Assembly (NCBI GenBank): GCA_019747875.1
Contig: JAIEQI010000042.1
Location: 62,001-126,000 of the forward strand
Length of the DNA: 64,000 nucleotides
DNA from: Candidatus Obscuribacterales bacterium
GTDB taxonomy: Bacteria; Cyanobacteriota; Vampirovibrionia; Obscuribacterales; Obscuribacteraceae
Direction: 5' to 3'
Made by a program: the position numbers and the translations under genes. Position 1 is the stretch's first letter. Every line of letters begins with the position of its first letter. The notes beneath the pieces are model-generated. The model was not told where the DNA came from. It saw only the letters and a list, made by a program, of their open reading frames with translations, and searched no databases. This document shows positions 43,801-51,758 of this stretch, piece by piece.

Positions 43801-46620
43801 AATGCGGGCAGTGGTGGTTCGGTAGCATTCAGCTCCCAGAGCTCACTCATTTTTGCAGCAGGTTCAAACTCCACTATTAACAGCGGCGCGGCGCTATCCA
43901 TTAGCGCACCAACAGTAGCATTCGGCGACGGATCGAACGTAACTGCCACAGGCGCTTCTGCGATCACCGTCGCAAGCCAGGGCGGCGGTGCAGTAAACAT
44001 TGTCACCCCAACAGGCTCGACAGGAACTCTATCGACAGCAGGCGGAAGCATCAGCATCAACGGCGCTGGTTCAGACATCAACTTCAGCACTTCCGGTGGG
44101 GCAGGCAACGGTACACTGGCGATGCTTGGAGCGCCCGTTCTAATTGAAACCAATAATGCGGACGTCACTATAAACAGCGGCGTTGTCTTGAATAGCGATC
44201 ACAATGTCAGCGTTCTGACACCGGGCGGAAACCTGATCAATAACGGATTGATCCAAACTCCAAACGGAACCACAACAATCCAAGCCGCAGGCAATCTGGT
44301 TATAGACAAAAACGTCAGTGCAAACAGCTTGATCATTCAAACAACTGCAAATAATGGCAATATCACTCTTGGTGCCAATGTCGATGTCACAAATGACCTT
44401 CTCGTTTCAGCACATGGCTCCGGAAACATCACACAAACAGCTGGCACTTTGACAGCAGCAAACATTACATTGAAGTCGGGCTCAGGTTCAATCGGTACGA
44501 CCGACCGCGCAATCCAGGTAAATACGCCAAGCTTGTCGATTTCAACAGCAGGCTCCGCGAACGTATCTGACTCCAGCGCAGTCCGACTCGAATCAATTGC
44601 CGTTGGTAGAAATCTCATCGTAAAGGCGGTAGGCACTATCGATGTTGGAGCGGCTAACGCCAGTTCGGTCAGTATCAATTCCAACAGTGTTTTCAATGCT
44701 GGCGTAAATGGAAGCGTCAATATCGCAGCATCTGATTCAGTGACCATCGGTAAGAGTGTCAGTGTCCAAGATTCTGCTCTCAACGTTAGCGCTGCCTTAG
44801 TTAATGTTGACAGTGGAGCTAAGCTCAGTACGACAAAAGGCAACTTGACAGTGAACGGCGAAAGTCTCAGCATTGCACAGAACTCCACCGTTTCATCAGG
44901 CGGTGCACTGACTGTGAATTCAGATATCACAGGAACAGATTTCACAGTTCGTGCCAATAAGAATCTTGCACTCAATGGGGACGTAACCGGACGTGTCGTT
45001 AACGTTCAAACAAAAAGCAACGGCAACATAACGTTTGGCGGCGACGTTAATGCCACCACGCTAAAGGTTGACGCTCATGGAACCGGCAACATCAGTCAGA
45101 CTGGCGGAGTTCTTTCAGCAAGTTCCCTCTTGCTCGAATCAGATACCGGCAATATTGGTAGCAAGAGCGTCGCCCTGCAGGTGAACGCAAGCAACTTGCA
45201 ATTGAGAACTCAACAGAACGGTATCGTTAATGTCAACGCAACCGGAAACGTCACGGTTCTCGATTCCGAATCGGGCGGCAATTTCTCAGTGAGTTCCCAA
45301 GGCGGTCTTACGGTCAATAACGTCACGACACGCCACGGATCAATCATGATGTCTTCAGGCAGCTCACTTGTTGTTGCAAAAAATGCAAAGCTGGTAGCAA
45401 ACGAAGGTAACCTGACTTTGCAAAGCAGAGACACCAGCCATGGCACAATTACAATTGGCAAAAATGCTGACCTTCAGGCTTTCAGCAATTCAGCAAACTC
45501 AGGTCGAGGTAACGTTTACGTCGTCATCGGTGATGTCCCGACCTCTCCCATCGAAGGAAAAACACCTTCTGGCGTCAAGGTTAGTGAAAAGTATGGCGGT
45601 CAGGTTTACTTCGGCAAGAACGGTATCACTGCTGAAGGTAACAACAACCAAATCAAAGCTTGGGGATCAAACGTTGTATTTAGCACCGGAACGCGATCAA
45701 AATCAGCAATCGTACTTGAAGGCGGCGTTCACATTTTGGCAGACCCTCCAGTGGCCGAAACGTCGGTAGCCGGTGGCGCAGTATCATCTATCACAGTTAG
45801 TGCGATCGCCCCGCAGGCTCTCGTTCTGCCTTCGACAAGCATGCCGAGCCTGAACGTGGATACCAGCAGAGCTGTGATCTTCAGCTCACAAAGATCAACA
45901 ATGGCTGATCCAGGATTGCCTCAATCCGACGAGACTGAAAACGAAGCGATCGCTAATGGTTCAAGTAGTGAAGGAAGCAGCATCGCATCTGCAAGCAGCG
46001 AACTCAAACCAATAGCTTGCTTGACCCCGGTACTTGGTTCAAGCGATGCAATATCGGCCAGCTCAAACATTCAACGTGCGAGTATTACTTGCTTCGATCG
46101 TGCACAAACCGAAACATGCAGCATCATCACAGCAGCTTGCGATTACGAAAGCAGCTCGGCTAAGGTCGCCATTCACAAGGGCGAAATGATCTGCGACGCA
46201 CACAAGAATACTCATCTCACCTCGAAGTTCGGTGACGTTGAATTGGGTGCCGGAACAACAGCACTCGTACGCTCCAACGATCAAGGGCTTGAAATATTCA
46301 ATATTTATGAGAACCGTTGGGGTGGCATCAAAGTCAAAGTCGGTGATCGCCACTTCGTCGTCGGTGCCGGACAATCCTTGCAAATTGGCAAAACCAGCAA
46401 GGTAGCAAGCCGTAACGAGAAAGAACACAAACTCGAAACTCATACAGTAAAGACAGCTGAGTTCTCAATCCTATCTCTCTTCTCGCAATCAGATGTGCTG
46501 GCAAAAGTGATGAAGAGCCCCACAAAACAAGATCGTCAGCTCGGAGCCCGCGTCTTTAAAATGGCAGCCTGCTTGTCCCTCGTCACCCAAGCCCATGGCT
46601 TATTCAAAACCGGAAATTAA
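37858..46620 (+). CDS. Giant secreted beta-helix/adhesin-like protein (2920 residues)
   Basis: The protein has a signal peptide (about 1-26, FLFIVGTLLITLQLCTSALAQ). Its body of about 2600 residues is made of short hydrophobic-polar repeats rich in Gly, Ser, Asn, Thr and Ala (SGNGGxIxLxA patterns such as GSGNGG and GDGGSI), which is the signature of a right-handed beta-helix resembling filamentous haemagglutinin. The last 200 residues differ: a disordered Ser-rich section, then ICDAHKNTHLTSKFGDVELGAGTTALVRSN and FVVGAGQSLQIG, resembling the FecR-type beta-fold. No beta-barrel transporter (TpsB) and no autotransporter barrel lie in the window. Likely a surface or exported adhesin, with secretion route unknown. 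Confidence 0.8.
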   Translation: MTSKSFLFIVGTLLITLQLCTSALAQEAGDMHHNLDLSSENRTVTAGSGNNNFTSATITVGGSSVVVNAGSLLTPAESVALNQVLGGGTQSLVLDASGRAVGGQFNLSGNNLSQVVIPTGVTAVRDFGTAGSITITGNLSNAGNLFAISSNSQFNTALISAANIFNNQGGLLSSIVPMGGFESLGFTNLLSSVNLSLNTTQNIVNYGSITSSGNLNLNAGGSIINALPAGLTGPSPVMQAVGDISMITNSVQNAGLIASLNANINVATMLAQNLAINNIGGTFEALNGAINIRDQFFTPKFDTKIFGGDFVSQTMNVFSGDGTINMDVNSVSGQLNLVGGAAHVSAVEGDLHIGALTMTGDPTIASGGDIYLEMSQFGGNWVFPGNEALIITAGKNIINVDVSAIGTSGKSGNTGNIVLTAGGMIDLGAVPLTISTESNNGNSGSITLTAGGPILLGETSISSKSTGGQSGAITITSNNSNVSATGLLSIDSSSSGNSGSDFSINAKTGIDLAGGIKVNTSSDVGFAGSVNFITDAGDVVLGNNKTGASTDITATSQLGTGGQVYIQTLNGFVHMGNGTIDLTSSQNGGGGFSVFADRGSINFGDSTIDVSGFNGGFVSLLTLGGEADINMSDVDIKANASSSGFSGFVSISSGLNGAFDVTSDNVSVGNIQITGGDSTGSSVSISTSVNDIQVASINSNGASVNLSAGANIRVDSINNDNPTGLGAFININANNNSAPDAVSSTLFVNQAGGNNYIGSTSANSAGGGGLFINNHGLGGIHVGSVALNASVGDAGMISLVADGEIVLTGASYSANGGASGAGGQISISSGTKVSGGDLNFSAVGGTGYAGGSLAISAPILELGSLTADTSGHGSGSAGSIGIGGDVISASSMNLTNNGGGATTVQIAGSVQVDTLAITARGGDDPGKNGGNIMITLTDGVHGAMILDASGAASGSGGDITITSLTDLDLAGSASMITSRGGNDGGNGGFLFLNSNGTMNLSSSQLNVSPQAANGNGGSMYIVTGLDSGSASGALNISGTLNADGSGTGNGGTISITTLNTQSQGDFSVSKTSGFSLSARSGLNGGAGGTINISAGGDLDVDGAFLSVAARGSNGDGGIISLTANAIGSGQVGSGNNLLTITGLLSADGAGSGDGGQVNLGAPQINIMDGSTVTASTTGSGNGGSITVTASGNDADLTVGNGSIMSARSASGDGGSIALSTSRNLSLAGSLIDAGSMLGSGGDISLTAGVSSAGELSIDADVVADGGGSGNGGLLAFAQNSQQALQLGALNQLGGPGSGLISASAMGSGNGGTLSLDSGAGNALSVAVNQNVFLSGASSSNLGTIDASSQGAVSVSGPASLKGSFQGSGSTYSVNVSGAGSVVGVSSVSSTNGNVLIQASAGDSSIAFANNSTLSASQGAVELGAPQISFLGNSSVSMDTAGLMKIHSGNAGSSLAMNFNSGSKVTFNIDQGTAVRPGNVLIGPAQGSTTISANGAGANIDFTNATVSITSVNGAATIGDGIDISSTAFDESINLGMEVISTNGDINLNGAISARQLDVSAIAGGNINIGNNDINAPVVNLTVQGGSSINQVGDGTIGIGTLVLSSGTGDIGSALNPLLTNVLEMKATSGGSTFVSNSSSFDLRTSSVAGTLQLNGGGDVSVESSVSAGNLIINADGSISIFENVNGSNGVTLASGSGNDLTVASGIDVQSTAGSLSLTTDNLILDGRLLAQSSGNGISISSSSDLNLSGTGAQVLAGSGGISINGDSVNFGSNYILNAGNNGVVNVSTGSSGNGVSLASSSLSINGGSQLSMNTNALNLSSGSIINLSRTTSSAMYVSSTGSGLSVNVTGSSTLASQGGSVEFHAGTPSPLTFQAQGPGSAQLNVTGGTLVTESSAADTNLNNVDLMASGNVEVNVHGGNLNLNGDIYSSKQGGVIVLQDPNGMTLTGAGTVGFTGGNSGSIFVQSFGAGNDLTFAGNTVFNAGSGGSVAFSSQSSLIFAAGSNSTINSGAALSISAPTVAFGDGSNVTATGASAITVASQGGGAVNIVTPTGSTGTLSTAGGSISINGAGSDINFSTSGGAGNGTLAMLGAPVLIETNNADVTINSGVVLNSDHNVSVLTPGGNLINNGLIQTPNGTTTIQAAGNLVIDKNVSANSLIIQTTANNGNITLGANVDVTNDLLVSAHGSGNITQTAGTLTAANITLKSGSGSIGTTDRAIQVNTPSLSISTAGSANVSDSSAVRLESIAVGRNLIVKAVGTIDVGAANASSVSINSNSVFNAGVNGSVNIAASDSVTIGKSVSVQDSALNVSAALVNVDSGAKLSTTKGNLTVNGESLSIAQNSTVSSGGALTVNSDITGTDFTVRANKNLALNGDVTGRVVNVQTKSNGNITFGGDVNATTLKVDAHGTGNISQTGGVLSASSLLLESDTGNIGSKSVALQVNASNLQLRTQQNGIVNVNATGNVTVLDSESGGNFSVSSQGGLTVNNVTTRHGSIMMSSGSSLVVAKNAKLVANEGNLTLQSRDTSHGTITIGKNADLQAFSNSANSGRGNVYVVIGDVPTSPIEGKTPSGVKVSEKYGGQVYFGKNGITAEGNNNQIKAWGSNVVFSTGTRSKSAIVLEGGVHILADPPVAETSVAGGAVSSITVSAIAPQALVLPSTSMPSLNVDTSRAVIFSSQRSTMADPGLPQSDETENEAIANGSSSEGSSIASASSELKPIACLTPVLGSSDAISASSNIQRASITCFDRAQTETCSIITAACDYESSSAKVAIHKGEMICDAHKNTHLTSKFGDVELGAGTTALVRSNDQGLEIFNIYENRWGGIKVKVGDRHFVVGAGQSLQIGKTSKVASRNEKEHKLETHTVKTAEFSILSLFSQSDVLAKVMKSPTKQDRQLGARVFKMAACLSLVTQAHGLFKTGN

Positions 46621-46707
46621 TAATAGCCAGCCCGATCCATATCTGCCTTTCGACAAATCACCAGATTGAGTCTGGTAAAATTTGAGCATCGGAAGGAACA
46701 AGAAAGA

Positions 46708-46968
46708 ATGAGTTCTGATCAAAAAAATTGCGAAGGAGTTGAGCGGCTCGAGAGTTCGGCTATTCGCCAGAGCGCTCCCCTTGAACCACTTGTCAGAAAG
46801 CGCGGACTTCATGAGAGTTCGAGTGATTTAGCATACTGGCTTTCTCAAAGTCCGCAGACAAGAATAGCTGCTCTGGAAGAAATCCGACAGGAGTACGAGC
46901 TTTGGAGGTATGGTGCTCAGACGCGACTTGAAAGAGTTTATACAATCGTTAAACGAAAACGCAGTTAG
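46708..46968 (+). CDS. Small protein of a two-gene nucleotidyltransferase module
   Basis: The ATG at 46708 follows GGAAGGAACAAGAAAG and gives 86 residues; an earlier TTG at 46666 is less likely. The C-terminus LAYWLSQSPQTRIAALEEIRQEY and RLERVYTIVKRKR matches a recurring small-protein pattern (W-L-S/x-x-x-P-x-x-R-x-A-A-x-E-x-x-R) whose gene is usually followed by a nucleotidyltransferase-like gene that overlaps it. The downstream gene here is indeed a remnant of one (46910-47035). Such pairs behave like toxin-antitoxin modules in some cases; this is family knowledge, not tested here. Confidence 0.65.
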   Translation: MSSDQKNCEGVERLESSAIRQSAPLEPLVRKRGLHESSSDLAYWLSQSPQTRIAALEEIRQEYELWRYGAQTRLERVYTIVKRKRS

Positions 46969-47035
46969 GTACTTAATCATCGGTGGCTATGCATTACAGG
47001 ACCTGGCCGATATCGAGAAGCTGGAAGAGTCTTAG
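46910..47035 (+). pseudogene. Internally deleted nucleotidyltransferase (start and end kept)
   Basis: A GGAGG ribosome site at 46904-46908 precedes ATG 46910. The frame reads MVLRRDLKEFIQSLNENAV, RYLIIGGYAL, then QDLADIEKLEES and a stop. The first 29 residues fit the N-terminus of minimal nucleotidyltransferases (F-x-x-x-L-N-x-x-x-V-x-Y-L-I-I-G-G-Y-A), and the last 12 fit their C-terminal PQDLADxExL ending. The whole middle, including the catalytic GSxRxxxDxD part, is absent without a frameshift. The parent gene would be about 150-200 residues. The 59-bp overlap with the preceding gene is normal for this module. Confidence 0.75.
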
Positions 47036-47036
47036 T

Positions 47037-49211
47037 TTATTGCCACATCGTGGAGTTGTTCCACGCTGCCGGATCAGTGGAAGGCGCTTTTGCTTCTTGC
47101 CAGGTCACAGCTTTATAGCCGCCGTTTACTCTCCAGTTTCCGTTAACGGGGTTACCCCACACCGATAAATTCTGGTTTGGATTTACAAATGCACCACCAC
47201 CTGGTTTCAATTTGATGTCGTAGTGCATTGCCGTAAACTGGCTCGGAGTTGCGGTACGAGGTCCAGTCACGGTAACCCAGTTACCAACAACAGATCCAAA
47301 ATATTCGCTTGGTCGGGTATAACCAGATCCGCGTCCAACAAGAATATTTGCGTTTGGAGCAAATATCGTCATGCGCTCACGACCATTCAGAGCAAAGGTC
47401 GTGCTGGGTGGATTGCTTGGCGAACCAGCGGACGGACCTGAACCTGGTCCATTGTAATAAAGGTTGAAATAACCTGCTGAGCCCGCAGTTTCAACAATGT
47501 TTGTTTGTGAATTGATTGCCGTTTGGATTCCCGAGTTGACGTTACCATGTCCATTCGGTCCTGTATTACCGCTGAGATTGAAACCCGTGGTTCCGATTTG
47601 ATTTGTGATACCAGCTGCCGTGGACTGCGTTATTCCAGTCATATTAATATCAGCCGTATTAGCAATATTTACAGCAGGCGCACTAGCCAATGTCGAAACA
47701 TTACCTTCCAGGTAAAAGTTTGTCGCCGTATTCACACTCGGATCAATAATAATTCGGGAATTACCACTCATGGTCAATCCAGTAATACTGTAATCACCCG
47801 GTGGCAGCAACACTACACCTGAGCTTCGCGATCCAATCGGCGCCGTCGGAGCAGGAACTCCAGGTCTAATCTGAATCATTGCCGAGCCGGTAAGATTTAT
47901 ATTGCCTAAGCGCGGAGCAGTATTTGGTGAGGTTGGTACCGGCGGAATTTGAGGCTTCGCATATTGTTGCGCGTTGCTCAAAATTCCACCCATATTATTG
48001 TTATTAGCAATAGCAGGGTAGAGAGTGCTGGCATCATAATTTGCATCCGGCCAGGAAACGTGATCGAATGGATACGCACCCATTACATTACTTAATCCAA
48101 AAACATTATTATATGCATTCTGGTTGCTTGCATTGCCGGTCGTGTTATCCCAGCCGCGAGGAATGTACCCAGAGCTTGGAGTTCCAACTGTGCTCTTGTC
48201 GGCGTAAACCATTCCTCTAGAAGGGGTCGATGTCGATCCGGCATTTGGATAATTCGAATAAACGTTGTCATAAATATTGCACCACGGTGCCTGAGCAACT
48301 GCAGAAGCATTGTACATTTGAGCAATCGCAGCTGAAGCTTGCGTTCCGGTTACTATCGGATTGCAAAATTCCATCTGGGTTCCACCTAGCGCCATGCCAC
48401 TATAGGCACTGCCATAGCCAACTTGATTAACTGTGGTGCCGCTGCCGAAATCAGCACGAACGCGGGGATCGTTTAGTGGCGGTCTCGGAGAAGGTGGATT
48501 TACAAAAGTTCCGTTTCCGTTGTAACGACCGACGTAACTATTGAGTCCGACAGATCCAACAAACGCGGTTTGGTTAACACCATAAATTGCAAACGGCATC
48601 GTCGGTACGCCATTTCCTGATGCCATACCAGTCTCAGGACAGACGCTTTGCGGCACCAAAAGGACGCGAATGTTCTTGGTGACGCTACCAAGTGTAGCCG
48701 AGGCTGTCATCAAACGATATGGATTAGCTAGCTTTCCTTGTTGAATGAGCTGATCTAACTGCGGATCAAAAATCATCGGTTGAGTACTCTGCCCCGATTG
48801 CGGTCCTTGCAGCCCGAGATTCTGAACCATTACTTGAATGTTGATATTTGCGTTTGAAAGACCGAGAGTTCCAGGCGAAATTGTACTTAGCTGCGTCGAA
48901 CCGACTTGAGGCGGTGCATCAAACGCAGATGGATTTCCTTGGCTAATTGAGTTATTCATCTGATTAAGCGTGTAATCGAGCGCAGCTTCGGCAGCTGCTC
49001 GAACTGCTGTACTTGTTTTCAACCCTGCAGTTTTTTGGTAGGTTGGAATTACAATAGCCATCATTGCAGTCAGCCAGAGTGACGACACCGTACCTATCGC
49101 CAAAATCGTCGCCAGAGAGATGCCTTCGGCAGACCTTAGCTCGCGCTCGACAAAAGCCATTATCTGGCGTGTCTCAACTTTGGTTGTCCTGAGCATCTTA
49201 AGCCTTTTCAT
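47037..49211 (-). CDS. PilX/GspK-like large prepilin, cassette A
   Basis: The longer frame starts at 49406, but the ATG at 49211 behind GGGAG is preferred (724 residues). The N-terminus MKRLKMLRTTKVETRQIMAF leads to AEGISLATILAIGTVSSLWLTAMMAI, a prepilin-type helix after a Gly. The position that holds Glu in typical pilins is Thr, a trait shared with GspK-type tip pilins. The rest is a Gly/Asn/Ser-rich beta-like domain (PPGDYSITGLTMSGNSRIIID). The end NERMTIFAPNANILVG-type segment and GYKAVTWQEA are shared with the 53783-55897 gene, its paralogue. Likely a surface-exposed tip pilin or adhesin. Confidence 0.75.
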   Translation of the reverse strand: MKRLKMLRTTKVETRQIMAFVERELRSAEGISLATILAIGTVSSLWLTAMMAIVIPTYQKTAGLKTSTAVRAAAEAALDYTLNQMNNSISQGNPSAFDAPPQVGSTQLSTISPGTLGLSNANINIQVMVQNLGLQGPQSGQSTQPMIFDPQLDQLIQQGKLANPYRLMTASATLGSVTKNIRVLLVPQSVCPETGMASGNGVPTMPFAIYGVNQTAFVGSVGLNSYVGRYNGNGTFVNPPSPRPPLNDPRVRADFGSGTTVNQVGYGSAYSGMALGGTQMEFCNPIVTGTQASAAIAQMYNASAVAQAPWCNIYDNVYSNYPNAGSTSTPSRGMVYADKSTVGTPSSGYIPRGWDNTTGNASNQNAYNNVFGLSNVMGAYPFDHVSWPDANYDASTLYPAIANNNNMGGILSNAQQYAKPQIPPVPTSPNTAPRLGNINLTGSAMIQIRPGVPAPTAPIGSRSSGVVLLPPGDYSITGLTMSGNSRIIIDPSVNTATNFYLEGNVSTLASAPAVNIANTADINMTGITQSTAAGITNQIGTTGFNLSGNTGPNGHGNVNSGIQTAINSQTNIVETAGSAGYFNLYYNGPGSGPSAGSPSNPPSTTFALNGRERMTIFAPNANILVGRGSGYTRPSEYFGSVVGNWVTVTGPRTATPSQFTAMHYDIKLKPGGGAFVNPNQNLSVWGNPVNGNWRVNGGYKAVTWQEAKAPSTDPAAWNNSTMWQ

Positions 49212-49240
49212 AATAAACTCCCGCGATTTCGCGCATAACG

Positions 49241-50248
49241 CTAATTGGTGAATGCAACGTTGTTGCGCATATAAATGTCGCTTTTGAATTGGAGGGCAGC
49301 CTGATTTATCGTACCTGCGTCCTGCCGCAAGACTTCGATATTTACAGAAACGCCGCCAATTGATGCAATATTTGTAGGACCTTGCGCCGTTGTAGGCTGA
49401 AAGCACACGTTGGTCGGATCAACATTACTCAGGTATTGGAAGATTCGAAGACTTCCAGGCTGGTTCGGATCGTATGGACCGATGATGCCGCGCAAAACAG
49501 TTTGGGGGGTTGAAATTGGAACATAACCAGCAGGGCGCGGAACATTCGGTGCAGCAAAAACACATTTCTGCATCATGAAGGTACCAGGCTGTGCATCAGC
49601 ACCGGTGTCAGGCATAATGCGGTAGACGATCGTATCCATAACAGGAATGTTCTGCATGGGGTTTACAGTCGGCCATGGAATCCCAAGTGGAATTCCGTTG
49701 GAATCAAAAACTGGAACTTGCACGATCAAGCAAGTTTGAGAACAACGCCATCGAGCTCCTGGATCGGTGACACCGGGATCGGGTTCCCAGCCAGGTCCTG
49801 AAGGCCAACCACCTGATGGTTGACCATTTCCTGCTATTGGTGTGGCTCCATAATAAGGATCGCCCGGAGCAGGAAAATCTGTATATCCGCTTGAGTTTCC
49901 TTGTGATGGATATACATTGAAATTGACTGCGGAAATATTTGTGGAAGTACCGCTGGTCAATTGGTTCCAGTCAACTTGTGGCACTTGAATCGGTTGCACA
50001 GAGCCCCACATGCTGCCAACGCATCTTGCACAACGAAGCGATTTACCAATTTGATCGATCGCTGTTCTGGCCGCATTCACCGAATCGCACTTGTTCATTA
50101 CTCTGATATTCGAGGAAGAATTCAGATAAGCCAGTCCCATTACTCCAGCGCAAACAAAGGCGGAAATAACGATCGAAACAAGCAGCGAAATTAAGCTTTC
50201 GCCGCTTTGGGATCTCACATTATTCTTGTTAGCGCCCGAGTTGGTCAT
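49241..50248 (-). CDS. PilW-like minor prepilin, cassette A
   Basis: The 335-residue protein has a basic N-terminus and GESLISLLVSIVISAFVCAGVMGLAYLNSSSNIR, a prepilin-type helix preceded by Gly. The residue at position 5 after the Gly is Ser instead of the usual Glu. The segment NAARTAIDQIGKSLRCARCV is typical of PilW/GspJ helices, and the C-terminus VNIEVLRQDAG...QFKSDIYMRNN is shared with the 52722-53744 gene. It ends 29 bp before the PilX-like gene (start 49211) on the same strand, and starts 2 bp after the PilV-like stop. A minor pilin of a type IV-like fibre is the likely role. Confidence 0.75.
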   Translation of the reverse strand: MTNSGANKNNVRSQSGESLISLLVSIVISAFVCAGVMGLAYLNSSSNIRVMNKCDSVNAARTAIDQIGKSLRCARCVGSMWGSVQPIQVPQVDWNQLTSGTSTNISAVNFNVYPSQGNSSGYTDFPAPGDPYYGATPIAGNGQPSGGWPSGPGWEPDPGVTDPGARWRCSQTCLIVQVPVFDSNGIPLGIPWPTVNPMQNIPVMDTIVYRIMPDTGADAQPGTFMMQKCVFAAPNVPRPAGYVPISTPQTVLRGIIGPYDPNQPGSLRIFQYLSNVDPTNVCFQPTTAQGPTNIASIGGVSVNIEVLRQDAGTINQAALQFKSDIYMRNNVAFTN

Positions 50249-50249
50249 C

Positions 50250-50825
50250 TCAGACTCCGATTCCGTTTTGAGCGATTCTAGTGCTTGTCGTGTAGTTGTG
50301 ATTACCCGTACTATCTCGCCAGTTTATGCTGATGGTGACCGTGCAAGTGTTGTCTCCATTTCTTGTGATTGTCTCTGTCGCATTGCAGGTGTTGGCATTG
50401 AGCGTATTGTGAATTGCTCTGCTTCCATACTGCGAAGATCCATAATTGAAGCTGTTTTGATCAAGCAACAAAGGTCTTGGATACGGAGGACAATTGATTG
50501 TGCTTCCGGTTTGAAGCTGGACCGTTAGATCATAGGTACCTGCATAACCGGAAAGTGTTGCAAAAGGCAAATTTCTAGCAGCGTCCAGGACTTCTTGAGC
50601 CATTGACGCAACTAGAACTTGATTCTGCGCACCACTTGTAACAGACAAGCCTTGAGCCATACTTTGAACGATGGCTCCGGCAAAAATGCTGCTAACTAAG
50701 ACCCCAACGACCATCTCAACTAAGAGATTGCCTGTACTGCTTCGCACGGGACCTGGGGGGGATCCCAAACGAAGTACTATTCGATTGTGCATGTTGAGGG
50801 ATACCATGCGGAGATAGGGGCACAT
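50250..50825 (-). CDS. PilV-like minor prepilin, cassette A
   Basis: The 191-residue frame starts MCPYLRMVSLN (a start at 50807 or 50792 is possible). The prepilin segment is STGNLLVEMVVGVLVSSIFAGAIVQ with the conserved Glu at position 5 after Gly. SMAQEVLDAARNLPFATLSGY matches PilV-type proteins, and the same motif (LAQEIMDHLRSLPFQTV) is in the 52125-52718 gene. The end is a beta-rich domain with two Cys (CPPYP... NTCNATETI). An upstream TATAAT at about 50827-50832 on the minus strand is a likely promoter. It is the first gene of the three-gene cassette A. Confidence 0.75.
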   Translation of the reverse strand: MCPYLRMVSLNMHNRIVLRLGSPPGPVRSSTGNLLVEMVVGVLVSSIFAGAIVQSMAQGLSVTSGAQNQVLVASMAQEVLDAARNLPFATLSGYAGTYDLTVQLQTGSTINCPPYPRPLLLDQNSFNYGSSQYGSRAIHNTLNANTCNATETITRNGDNTCTVTISINWRDSTGNHNYTTSTRIAQNGIGV

Positions 50826-51026
50826 TATATACGTACCCCTTGACGACCTCTGGAAAACATAATTTTCAGGATTTCGTATGAAAATTTGTCAGATTTCACG
50901 CAAACTTTTTTTTGATCGAGTTTCCGAATCCCTAGTTTAGGAAAACTGCTAACTATTGAATCAAAAAGAGATATCGCCTCGAGTTGCATTTACTCATGGA
51001 CTCAAGATTTGATGCGTACAACGGAC

Positions 51027-51075
51027 GGCGATCAGCCCTGCGAAACCCGAGGGCGACCAGGCTTGCGAAACCCGG
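51027..51075. repeat. Two tandem copies of a 24-bp unit
   Basis: GGCGATCAGCCCTGCGAAACCC (51027-51048, first copy) and GGCGACCAGGCTTGCGAAACCC (51052-51073) share about 20 of 22 positions. They lie in the short gap between the response regulator and the PilV-like gene of cassette A. They may be binding sites or a decayed repeat; no more copies were noticed elsewhere in the window. Confidence 0.5.
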
Positions 51076-51080
51076 ATCGT

Positions 51081-51746
51081 TTAGTTTGTATAGTTACTTT
51101 GTAACCAACCATGTTCTAGAGCATACTTAACAAGCTCTGCACGCGATCTCAAATTGAGTTTCTCAAGTGAACGAGCCTTGTAAGTTTCAACCGTCTTCAC
51201 GCTGATCTTCAACTGGCTGCTCACATCTTTTAGCGACAGTCCCCTCGCGATCAGTGAGATCACCTGAATTTCACGCTCGGAAAGATTGTTTTCCAAGCCA
51301 CCATGGTGATGATCATCTCTCAAAAGGGAGCGCAGCCTGTTTGTGATAGCCGCATCAATATAAGTGCCGCCTCTAAACACAGTTAAGAGGGCCAGTTTAA
51401 GGTCTTCCGAAAAGGACTTCTTCAACACATAAGCATTAACACCAGCAAGTAGACACTCTTTTAAATGCTCGTCGTCATCGTATGAAGTAAGTGCCAATAT
51501 TCTTGTATCTGGATTTTGTTTGCGTAGTCGTTCAGCACATTCGATCCCATTCATTGATGGCATGGAGATATCCATGATCACTATGTCAGGATTTAGTGCT
51601 TCACATTGCTCCAAAACTTCCTGCCCCGTAGTAGCCTCCCCTACAACCTCGAACTCAGGCTGCTGGTGAAGGAAACTGCGAAGAGCTTCTCTTAAAATGC
51701 CATGATCGTCAGCGATGACGATCCGTATAGATCGTTTAGTAAACAC
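51081..51746 (-). CDS. NarL/FixJ-family response regulator
   Basis: The protein has a receiver domain (IADDHGILREALRSFL; phosphorylation Asp in LNPDIVIMDISMPSMNG; conserved Thr/Lys in LALTSYDDD and YVLKKS) and a LuxR-type helix-turn-helix (LSEREIQVISLIARGLSLKDV, then KISVKTVETYKARSLEKL). A TTG at 51758 is possible, but GTG at 51746 lies behind GGAG and is preferred (221 residues). No histidine kinase is in the window. It sits between two oppositely oriented prepilin cassettes, and its own gene points the same way as cassette A. It may control one or both, which is inference from position. Confidence 0.9.
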   Translation of the reverse strand: MFTKRSIRIVIADDHGILREALRSFLHQQPEFEVVGEATTGQEVLEQCEALNPDIVIMDISMPSMNGIECAERLRKQNPDTRILALTSYDDDEHLKECLLAGVNAYVLKKSFSEDLKLALLTVFRGGTYIDAAITNRLRSLLRDDHHHGGLENNLSEREIQVISLIARGLSLKDVSSQLKISVKTVETYKARSLEKLNLRSRAELVKYALEHGWLQSNYTN

Positions 51747-51758
51747 AATCTGCTCCAA

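Noticed and set aside
46666-46707. N-terminal extension of the small module protein from TTG 46666
   Set aside because: The ATG at 46708 has the better ribosome site, and family similarity is confined to the C-terminal half.
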